Positions 1 to 5,185 of a DNA stretch of 6,758 bases are shown in pieces. The notes beneath the pieces were generated by a model. That model saw only the letters and a list, made by a program, of their open reading frames with translations, searched no databases and was not told where the DNA came from. The stretch's first letter is position 1. Every line of letters begins with the position of its first letter. The position numbers and the translations under genes are program-made. The DNA is from Pseudomonadota bacterium (lineage in GTDB: Bacteria > Pseudomonadota > Alphaproteobacteria > Rhizobiales > Beijerinckiaceae), in NCBI GenBank assembly GCA_028876585.1, contig JAGWRL010000227.1:1-6758 (forward strand), given 5' to 3'.

Positions 1-451
<451 letters not shown>

Positions 452-617
452 CTATCGTCCCATCGCTAGCTTGTGGCAAGCCGAACTTTCAGCCAAGGGG
501 CGGTGCGGCTGCCGTGGGGTCAGGCGAACTTTGCGCGGGGAGGTAAGAAAAACAGCGGCTTACAATATCAACACGCTGGAAAAGGGTATCGCTAAAGCGC
601 AAATCCGGCCGTTTTGA

Positions 618-641
618 ATTACAAATTATGAAACTTGTAAT
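618..641. promoter_or_regulatory. Candidate operator: inverted repeat ATTACAA-N10-TTGTAAT upstream of mdh
   Basis: Two perfect 7-bp arms (618-624 and 635-641) are separated by 10 bases, all A/T-rich in a strongly GC-rich setting. Arm centres lie 17 bp apart, about 1.6 helical turns. A third copy of the core, TTACAA, lies at 560-565. This is the kind of site bound by a dimeric regulator upstream of a promoter; the position about 220-245 bp before the mdh start fits upstream control. The regulator is unknown. AT-rich DNA of this kind is also what GapR-type nucleoid proteins prefer. Confidence 0.35.
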
Positions 642-677
642 GAGGACGCAGACGTGTGCGGCCTGCGCGAGGGGCCG

Positions 678-694
678 GGCGCCCGGGGGGCGCC
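678..694 (-). terminator. GC hairpin downstream of gapR, possible transcript end
   Basis: GGCGCCC and GGGCGCC form a perfect 7-bp stem with a 3-base loop, about 30 bases past the gapR stop codon. There is no T-run after it on the minus strand, so it is not a classical intrinsic terminator. It could act as a 3'-end stabiliser or pause site ahead of Rho-dependent termination. The position is right but the signal is incomplete. Confidence 0.3.
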
Positions 695-723
695 AGCGGC
701 GGGGTCTGGCAGGGGACGCGCCG

Positions 724-990
724 TCAGGCGGCGGCTTGTTGCGGCTCGGCGTCGGCGATCGCGCGCATGTAGAGGTCAAGCAGCGTTTCCTGTTCGTCGC
801 GCTCGTCGCGGTCGAGTTTGCGCAGTTTGAGGATTTCGCGCAGCACCTTGACGTCGTAACCCTCGCCCTTGGCTTCGGCGAACACTTCCTTCTTGCCCTC
901 GTTGAGGGCCTTGATCTCTTCCTCGAGCTGTTCGATCCGCTCGATGATCGAGAGAATACGGGACCCTAGGACTTCATCGCTTGTCGACAT
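724..990 (-). CDS. gapR: GapR family DNA-binding protein (DUF2312), 88 aa
   Basis: A small nucleoid-associated protein. In Caulobacter, GapR binds overtwisted AT-rich DNA ahead of forks and RNA polymerase, helping topoisomerases and chromosome replication; the role here is carried over from that family. The protein is nearly all helical and charged: an N-terminal coiled-coil segment IIERIEQLEEEIKALNEGKK (residues about 15-34), the conserved core EVFAEAKGEGYDVKVLREIL with the following basic KLRKLD, and a C-terminal helix ending LLDLYMRAI before a short Ala/Gln tail. The length (88 aa) matches the family, about 75-90 aa. The ATG at 990 has GAGAGG about 5 bases upstream. It lies 75 bp after the second PycTM-like gene on the same strand, so read-through from that gene is possible. 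No clear promoter of its own is visible. It is followed by a GC hairpin and then mdh. Confidence 0.93.
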   Translation of the reverse strand: MSTSDEVLGSRILSIIERIEQLEEEIKALNEGKKEVFAEAKGEGYDVKVLREILKLRKLDRDERDEQETLLDLYMRAIADAEPQQAAA

Positions 991-1065
991 GCGCGCCTCT
1001 CAACTCGTTGGCGGCGCGACGCTAGGGCGACGTCCTTTCCAGCGGGTTAACGCGCCGGGCCGGAT

Positions 1066-1575
1066 TCACTTCGGCAGCGGCAGCGCTTCGTAAAGCACGA
1101 CCAGCGTCATGCCCGCGACCGTCACAAGGCAGGTGTAGAAGCTGATCCGCAGCATCAGCGTCTTCCAATAGAGGATGCGCGAGAGAATCGCGCACAGCGT
1201 TTGCAACTTTTCGAGTTCGATCTCCTCGCTCTCCGGCCCCTTGAAAAGGCTGGGATCGGGGTTGCGGGCGATGATGAAGCGCACCCGGCCTTCGCTGACA
1301 TAGCGCGGATAAAGGCAGATTAGCAGGCACAGGAACACGATCAGGAACGGCGCCAGCGCGACGCAGAGCGGCACGAAATGCGGCAGCTTGTCCTTGAAGG
1401 CGACGATCGGCCCCATCATGATGCCGGTGAACACGATGGCGACATTGGCCTTGAAGTCGCTGAGCTGGATCGTCTCGGTGAAAGCGCCGATGACGATGCG
1501 ATAATGCGCCGCCGCGTCCTTGGCCGTAACCTGTCGCGCGGTGTTGGGCGCGATGCCGTCGAGTTCCTCGATCAT
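1066..1575 (-). CDS. PycTM-like three-TM protein, second of a tandem pair (169 aa)
   Basis: Membrane protein of unknown function, paralogous to the gene just upstream. It begins with an N-terminal helical region (1-40), followed by SDFKANVAIVF, TM1 (about 44-60), TM2 (about 67-89), PRYVSEGRVRFII and a roughly 50-residue soluble loop. The helix LCAILSRILYWKTLMLRI leads into TM3 (about 142-163). This layout (D-x-K-A before TM1, a PR-x(n)-F loop after TM2, an LS-x-IL-x(n)-LR helix before TM3) resembles PycTM/DUF5706 effectors of Pycsar anti-phage systems, which disrupt the inner membrane when a cyclic pyrimidine nucleotide binds. The assignment rests on pattern memory. The start is the ATG overlapping the upstream TGA (ATGA), implying translational coupling; a longer in-frame start at 1662 would lie inside the upstream gene and is rejected. 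Its N-terminus is about 18 residues longer than its partner's. No cyclase is adjacent. Confidence 0.72.
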   Translation of the reverse strand: MIEELDGIAPNTARQVTAKDAAAHYRIVIGAFTETIQLSDFKANVAIVFTGIMMGPIVAFKDKLPHFVPLCVALAPFLIVFLCLLICLYPRYVSEGRVRFIIARNPDPSLFKGPESEEIELEKLQTLCAILSRILYWKTLMLRISFYTCLVTVAGMTLVVLYEALPLPK

Positions 1576-2021
1576 CGCGCGTAAATCGCCAGCAGCGGCG
1601 CGGCGGCGACGACGCAAGCCATGCAGATGAAGAACGCGATGCGCAGGCACAGGGTCTTCCAATAGAGAATGTCGGACAGGATCGCCACGCGCAGTTGCAG
1701 TTCCTGCGCCTCGTTCAAGTTGGGGCCGCGATAGAGGAAATCGGCCGGCGTCGCCTTGCCCGAGATGAAGAAGCTCGAACGGCCGCGCTTGGGGTAACGC
1801 GGCAGCAACACGACGAACAAGCAGAAGAACATCACCAGGAACGGCGCCACCAGCATCGGCAGGGGCAAAAAGGCGGGAAACTTGTCGTGGTTGAAAATGA
1901 TCGGCCCCATCGACAGCGACAGGAAGAACATCACAATATTGGCCTTGAAGTCGCTGACGCGAATGGCGCCGGTGTATTGCGCCGTCAGGCTCTTGAAATG
2001 TTCCACCGTCGCATCAGTCAT
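1572..2021 (-). CDS. PycTM-like three-TM protein, first of a tandem pair (149 aa)
   Basis: Paralogue of the downstream gene. Shared positions include SDFKAN (23-28), MGPI (38-41), APFL (59-62), PRY (74-76), GR (80-81) and ILYWKTL-x-LRI (118-128). Predicted layout: a short N-terminal helix, TM1 (about 27-43), TM2 (about 52-73), a cytoplasmic loop with FFISG and YRGPNLNE, a helix from about 105, and TM3 (about 126-146). The pattern is that of PycTM/DUF5706 membrane effectors; a generic 2TM/SLATT-like sensor is the alternative. MTDATVEHF at 2021 is chosen because relatives start just before the first helix and a candidate promoter lies about 45-70 bases upstream. The frame stays open further upstream but reads as Arg-rich low-complexity, typical of non-coding GC-rich DNA. 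The ribosome site is poor: only GGGGTGG about 11 bases away. The stop overlaps the next gene's start. Confidence 0.72.
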   Translation of the reverse strand: MTDATVEHFKSLTAQYTGAIRVSDFKANIVMFFLSLSMGPIIFNHDKFPAFLPLPMLVAPFLVMFFCLFVVLLPRYPKRGRSSFFISGKATPADFLYRGPNLNEAQELQLRVAILSDILYWKTLCLRIAFFICMACVVAAAPLLAIYAR

Positions 2022-2064
2022 TTTGTCGAAAACCACCCCCGCGCCGATATGCGCCCAGCGGGCG

Positions 2065-2092
2065 AATATAAGACGAAGGGGCGGCCTGTCTA
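2065..2092 (-). promoter_or_regulatory. Candidate sigma-70 promoter for the PycTM-like pair
   Basis: On the minus strand, TAGACA (2092-2087, one mismatch to TTGACA) and TATATT (2070-2065) are 16 bases apart. This would give a leader of about 37 bases before the ATG at 2021. It lies in the 113-bp gap after the VOC gene, in a locally AT-rich spot, and would make the pair a separate transcription unit, possibly extending into gapR. Confidence 0.42.
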
Positions 2093-2134
2093 GCGCGGCG
2101 CGAGCGCACTTATGCAATGGATATGCGGCGCGAG

Positions 2135-2506
2135 TCAGCCGCGCGCGGGCGCGAAGGCGCGCAGCCGATGGCCGTCGGGGTCGAGGCCGACGAAAGTGAA
2201 GCCGAAGTCCATCCGGGTCGGCGGCTGCGCGATGGCGACGCCGAGCCCGCGCCAGCGGGCGTGCGCGGCCTCGACCGCCGCGTCGTCGGCCAGCGCGACG
2301 GCGATTTCCGCCGCGCCGGGGCCGCCGGCCGCCTTCGGTTCGACTTCGCCGCGCCGCCACAGCCCGAGCATCAGGCCCGGCGCGGCCGGCAGCATGGCGA
2401 AATTGGCCGAGGATTCGGGGATCGGCTTCTCCAGCAGCCGGGAATAGAAAGCCGCGCTGCGGGCGACGTCTTCGACATAGAGCAGAATGAAACTGATATC
2501 CGACAT
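2135..2506 (-). CDS. VOC superfamily protein (glyoxalase/bleomycin-resistance fold), 123 aa
   Basis: A single-domain protein of the vicinal oxygen chelate superfamily, probably a cytoplasmic dimer. The substrate is unknown. The two beta-alpha-beta-beta-beta modules are visible: the first starts ISFILLYVEDVARSAAFYSRLL (residues 4-25), the second with AEIAVALADDAAVEAAHARWRGLG (66-89). The fold closes with FTFVGLDPDGHRLRAFAP (103-120), the usual D-P-D-G-x motif. Most of the usual metal ligands are not apparent: there is no His in strand 1 and the final strand has Arg where the metal-binding Glu normally sits (E67 remains). A ligand-binding or drug-sequestering role is therefore as likely as catalysis. 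The length is normal. The ATG at 2506 has GGAGAG about 6 bases upstream. It follows the methyltransferase by 56 bases on the same strand and may share its transcript. Confidence 0.88.
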   Translation of the reverse strand: MSDISFILLYVEDVARSAAFYSRLLEKPIPESSANFAMLPAAPGLMLGLWRRGEVEPKAAGGPGAAEIAVALADDAAVEAAHARWRGLGVAIAQPPTRMDFGFTFVGLDPDGHRLRAFAPARG

Positions 2507-2562
2507 GAGCGCTCTCCGTTGGGCGACGGGCGCGCTATGCCATGGTCAACTGCCAGAAAGTG

Positions 2563-3216
2563 TCAGCAGGCGCGAAAGCGGTAGACGCCGCTCTGCTTGA
2601 TCTCGCAATCCTCCAGGTCGCGGCTCACCGGCGTCGCGAACAGCGCGATTCGCTCCAGCCGGTCGCGCGCGAGATAGGAGCGGCCGGGGTCGCCGATCAG
2701 CACCTGCGCGCCGCGCCGCGCCAGGCCCTCCAGCCAATCGGTGACCGCGCCCGCCATGTCGCGCTCGTAGGAGACGTCGCCGGCCAGCACGACGTCCCAG
2801 CCCTCGTCGCGGCCGACCAGATCGCCCTCATGGGTAAAAATCTCGACTGCATTGGCGGCCGCGTTGAGTGCGATCGCGGTCACCGCGAAGGCGTCGATCT
2901 CGCTCGCCTCCACCCGCGCCGCGCCGGCCTTGGCCGCGGCGATGGCGACGAGGCCGGAGCCGCTGGCGAAATCCAGCACCCGCCGGGCGCACACCAACTC
3001 CGGATGGTCGGCGAGATGGCGCGCCAACGCCTGCCCTCCCGCCCAGGCGAAGGCCCAGAACGGCGGCGGCAACCCGATCTCGCCCAGCTCCTCCTCGGTC
3101 TTGCGCCACAACGGCACCGCCTCGTCGGCGAGATGCAGCCTGAGATGGGGCGCGAGCGGCGGGCTGAGCAGCCGGGTATTGTCGCGGATGAAAGCGCGGC
3201 GCTGGTCGGCGTTCAG
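2563..3216 (-). CDS. METTL20-like class I SAM-dependent methyltransferase, start unresolved (about 217 aa)
   Basis: A Rossmann-fold methyltransferase of the ETFB-lysine/COG3897 (nicotinamide N-methylase-like) group. A bacterial METTL20 homologue has been shown to methylate lysines of electron-transfer flavoprotein beta, so a protein substrate is plausible but inferred. Numbering from 3216: the conserved N-terminal block AFIRDNTRLL (8-17), LHLADEAVPLWRKTEEEL (27-44), PPPFWAFAWAGGQALA, SAM motif I VLDFASGSG (80-88), the acidic SEIDAFAVTAIALN segment (from 105), the catalytic-region LAGDVSYE (144-151) and IGDPGRSYL (174-182). The only ATG/GTG/TTG in this open frame that precedes the fold is GTG at 3117, which would delete 33 residues of the conserved N-terminus. 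The CTG at 3216, 4 bases after the preceding gene's TGA, gives the family's usual length and may start by termination-reinitiation. The coding call is firm; the start is not. Confidence 0.85.
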   Translation of the reverse strand: MNADQRRAFIRDNTRLLSPPLAPHLRLHLADEAVPLWRKTEEELGEIGLPPPFWAFAWAGGQALARHLADHPELVCARRVLDFASGSGLVAIAAAKAGAARVEASEIDAFAVTAIALNAAANAVEIFTHEGDLVGRDEGWDVVLAGDVSYERDMAGAVTDWLEGLARRGAQVLIGDPGRSYLARDRLERIALFATPVSRDLEDCEIKQSGVYRFRAC

Positions 3217-3220
3217 CGGA

Positions 3221-4315
3221 TCAAAGCCGGGTGACGACGACGAGCTTGGTGATCTGGCCGTTGCGATAGGCGCGCAGGAACGCGTCGTAATCGCGGAACG
3301 AGATGCAGCCGTTGGAATCGCCTTCCGCGCCCAGCATATAGGTGTGGGCGAGCAGGCCGGCGCGGCCGAACACGCTGCTGTCGGTCGGCGTCAGCCGCAA
3401 CGCCGCGACGCCGTGGAACAGGCTTTCGCGCGGCGTCAGCGCGTAGGTCGCCGGCGGCGTCGGGCCGCGCATGCGCTCGTTGACGCGGTTGGGATCGTCG
3501 CGCGATTCGCCAAGCCCGGAATGGGCTTCGAGCTTGGTGCCGTCGGGCAGGTAAACGACGCGGCCGGAAATGTCGTAGACCGCGACATGGTCGCCGTAAC
3601 GCGATGTCGGGTTCGAGCCGAAGGTGAGGCCGCGCAGGAAACTGCCCGGTCCGCTCGGGGAGGCGTTGAGGCCGCCGCGCGCCGCCAAAGCCGCGCTGGC
3701 GTTGGCGTTGACCGGCGGCGGCGCCGCATAGGCGAGCCGGGTCTCCGGCTGTTTGCCGGCCTCCGCATCCGCGCCGCCGAACAAGCGGGCGAACAGACCC
3801 GGCGTCGCGGTCGGGGAGGGCGCGGCCGTCGGCGCGGCGGGCTTGGGTTCGAGCCGGGCCAGCCGCGTGGCGGGGCGCGGCGGCTCCGCCATGCGGGCCA
3901 GTTCACTCGGACGGCGCGGCGGCAGCGGCGCGGACTGATCGTCCGTCAGACGCAGCGAGGAGGGCGGCGTCGGCGGCAGCGGCGTCGCGGCTTCCTCAAT
4001 GTCGAATTTCGTCGTCGAGCCGAAACCGCGCAACACCAGCGCGCCGAACGGATTGGCGCTCGGCTTCTGGGCGACCGAAAGGCTTGGCGCGGGGACGAGC
4101 GGATCGAGGCCGCCGAATGGGGCGGGCTTTTCCGGCTGCGTCTGCGCCGCCAGATCGGCGGGCGCGCGCGACAGCGGCCGGAGATAGACGACATAAACCC
4201 CGAGCGCGGCGCTGAGCGCGAACGCCAGCGCGCCCGGCGCGTAGCGGGCCAGAACACTCTGCCGAGCGACCTCGCGCTCGTCGAGCAGATCAGCGGCTTC
4301 TGTCCAATGGGTCAT
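3221..4315 (-). CDS. Membrane-anchored Tlde1-domain (DUF2778) protein, 364 aa
   Basis: Probable periplasmic peptidoglycan-acting enzyme. The Tlde1 family is an L,D-transpeptidase-like fold, first described in a type VI secretion effector with L,D-carboxypeptidase and transpeptidase-exchange activity. Order: a cytoplasmic N-tail (1-27); one TM helix (about 28-45, ALAFALSAALGVYVVYL); a Pro/Ala-rich linker (about 46-235) with many PP-x pairs; and the catalytic domain (about 240-364). The latter has VYDISGRVVYLPDGT, LEAHSGLGE with H265, LLAHTYML with H324, and the catalytic SNGC motif with C337. The single anchor and long linker suggest tethering to the inner membrane with reach into the wall, not export as a toxin. 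The ATG at 4315 gives an intact TM but its nearest Shine-Dalgarno-like run (GGAG) is about 15 bases away. No T6SS or immunity gene is visible. The methyltransferase frame begins just after its stop codon. Confidence 0.88.
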   Translation of the reverse strand: MTHWTEAADLLDEREVARQSVLARYAPGALAFALSAALGVYVVYLRPLSRAPADLAAQTQPEKPAPFGGLDPLVPAPSLSVAQKPSANPFGALVLRGFGSTTKFDIEEAATPLPPTPPSSLRLTDDQSAPLPPRRPSELARMAEPPRPATRLARLEPKPAAPTAAPSPTATPGLFARLFGGADAEAGKQPETRLAYAAPPPVNANASAALAARGGLNASPSGPGSFLRGLTFGSNPTSRYGDHVAVYDISGRVVYLPDGTKLEAHSGLGESRDDPNRVNERMRGPTPPATYALTPRESLFHGVAALRLTPTDSSVFGRAGLLAHTYMLGAEGDSNGCISFRDYDAFLRAYRNGQITKLVVVTRL

Positions 4316-4362
4316 ACGATTACGCCGATACTCCGTATCCGGGCATGGTGGCGCAACGGCCT

Positions 4363-4377
4363 TTAAGTTTCATTAAC
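4363..4377. promoter_or_regulatory. Possible CtrA-like site TTAA-N6-TTAAC upstream of the Tlde1 gene
   Basis: TTAA (4363-4366) and TTAAC (4373-4377) lie 48-62 bases upstream of the Tlde1 start. The cell-cycle regulator CtrA of alphaproteobacteria recognises TTAA-N7-TTAA(C); the spacer here is one base short, so this is a weak match. CtrA control of a cell-wall gene would make sense. The rest of the 110-bp gap (4316-4425) is otherwise featureless apart from an AT patch around 4402-4411. Confidence 0.22.
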
Positions 4378-4425
4378 GCAAACGAACTGCGAATGCGAGT
4401 CGATATTTTTGTCACGCCGGCCGCC

Positions 4426-4632
4426 TCAATTGCGCTGTTCGGCCTTGGCGAGGCACGCTTTCAGGGCGTCCTCCCGGGCCGATCCGGTCAGATGCTGGGA
4501 GTCCGCGATCAGATGGCAGGTCGCGCGGGCGCGCAGCGCCCGGGTGGCGTCGGGCGCATCGACCGCGCGCAATTGTTCGGCCGCCGCCGCCGCGAAAGGA
4601 GTGAGCATTGCCAGAATGATCAGAGTTTTCAT
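4426..4632 (-). CDS. Small secreted PsiF-repeat-like protein, 68 aa
   Basis: Predicted periplasmic protein of unknown function. MKTLIILAMLTPFAAAAAEQ is a classical Sec signal peptide, with cleavage likely after the Ala run (about residue 18), leaving about 50 residues. The mature part has one Cys pair (C39 and C60) in the arrangement ATC-x(n)-LTG-x(n)-KACL. This resembles one copy of the PsiF repeat (C-x(n)-A-x(n)-L-x-G-x(n)-CL) found in phosphate-starvation-inducible PsiF proteins, which usually carry two copies. The family match is tentative. The inner ATG at 4632 is chosen over the in-frame one at 4689 because it begins the signal peptide directly and has GAGG runs just upstream. It diverges from yajC across a 184-bp gap and lies 110 bp ahead of the Tlde1 gene on the same strand. 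Confidence 0.68.
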   Translation of the reverse strand: MKTLIILAMLTPFAAAAAEQLRAVDAPDATRALRARATCHLIADSQHLTGSAREDALKACLAKAEQRN

Positions 4633-4729
4633 GCCTCGCCTCGCCAGAGCCATGCCCGCCGATTGGGGCGAAGCTGGGGCGCTCGTCAACTTGGCGCGGC
4701 GCGGCGCCCGACAAGCGGATTTCCCCGCA

Positions 4730-4757
4730 TTGCCATTGGCTCAAGCGCCGGTATATA
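4730..4757 (+). promoter_or_regulatory. Candidate sigma-70 promoter for yajC-secD
   Basis: TTGCCA (4730-4735, one mismatch to TTGACA) and TATATA (4752-4757) are 16 bases apart. Transcription would begin near 4764, leaving a leader of about 50 bases before the yajC start. It is the only AT-rich patch in the divergent gap 4633-4816 and is correctly placed for the operon. Confidence 0.45.
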
Positions 4758-4816
4758 GACGCGCGCCCGCGCCGGGCGCTCGATACCCGGCCGGCGCCTT
4801 CCGGAGTCCGACGCCT

Positions 4817-5185
4817 TTGTTGATTACGCCCGCCTTCGCGCAGACCAGCGGCGCGGCCCCGATGGGGTCGATGGACATGCTGTTTCAGTTCGCGCCCTTC
4901 ATCATCATCTTCGTCATCATGTATTTCCTGATCCTGCGGCCGCAGCAGCAGCGCGCCAAGCAGCAGCGCGAAATGGTGCAGGCGGCCAAGCGCGGCGACG
5001 TGGTGGTGACCAGCGGCGGGCTGATCGGCAAGATCACCAAATCGACCGACGACAACGAGGTCGAGCTGGAGATCGCCGCCAACGTGCGTGTGCGGCTCGC
5101 CCGCTCCGGCATCGCCGACGTGCGCACCCGCGGCGAACCGGTGAAGGACGCGCCCGCCATTCCGCCCGCCAAAGCCGCGAAGTAA
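4817..5185 (+). CDS. yajC: Preprotein translocase subunit YajC, 122 aa (TTG start)
   Basis: Inner-membrane accessory subunit that associates with SecD-SecF and SecYEG. It has a short N-terminus reading MLITPAFAQTSG, one TM helix (about 24-40, FAPFIIIFVIMYFLILRP), the hallmark RPQQQRAKQQREM junction (41-53), and the small soluble domain GDVVVTSGGLIGKI (60-73) followed by VELEIAANVRVRLARSGIADV and a Pro/Ala/Lys tail. The frame remains open back to 4409, but that stretch lies opposite the PsiF-like gene and does not resemble YajC. Alphaproteobacterial YajC proteins typically start M-x-ITPA-AQ, which fits one of two adjacent TTG codons (4817 or 4820). GGAG at 4803-4806 is 10 bases from the first, so 4817 is preferred. 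M16 or M19 would be unusually short starts. secD begins directly after its TAA. Confidence 0.93.
   Translation: MLITPAFAQTSGAAPMGSMDMLFQFAPFIIIFVIMYFLILRPQQQRAKQQREMVQAAKRGDVVVTSGGLIGKITKSTDDNEVELEIAANVRVRLARSGIADVRTRGEPVKDAPAIPPAKAAK

Noticed and set aside
543..571. mdh promoter TTGATA-N17-TCTTAC
   Set aside because: The -10 matches the consensus at only three positions, so it is noted in the intergenic entry but not called as a promoter.
628..969. 113-codon open frame on the plus strand over gapR
   Set aside because: Antisense to gapR for most of its length and without a supporting ribosome site or domain.
1576..1662. Longer start for the second PycTM-like protein
   Set aside because: It would lie wholly inside the upstream coding region, and the ATGA overlap gives a better start matching the paralogue.
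2022..2360. N-terminal extension of the first PycTM-like protein to a start at 2360
   Set aside because: The added residues are Arg/Ala-rich low complexity, overlap the VOC gene and cover the candidate promoter; the paralogue has no equivalent.
2852..4366. 504-codon open frame on the plus strand opposite the methyltransferase and Tlde1 genes
   Set aside because: Arg/Gly/Ala-rich with no family resemblance and fully covered by convincing minus-strand genes; a shadow of high GC content.
4409..4816. Upstream part of the long yajC frame as a genuine N-terminal domain
   Set aside because: It runs opposite the PsiF-like gene and through the candidate promoter, and YajC proteins do not carry such a domain.
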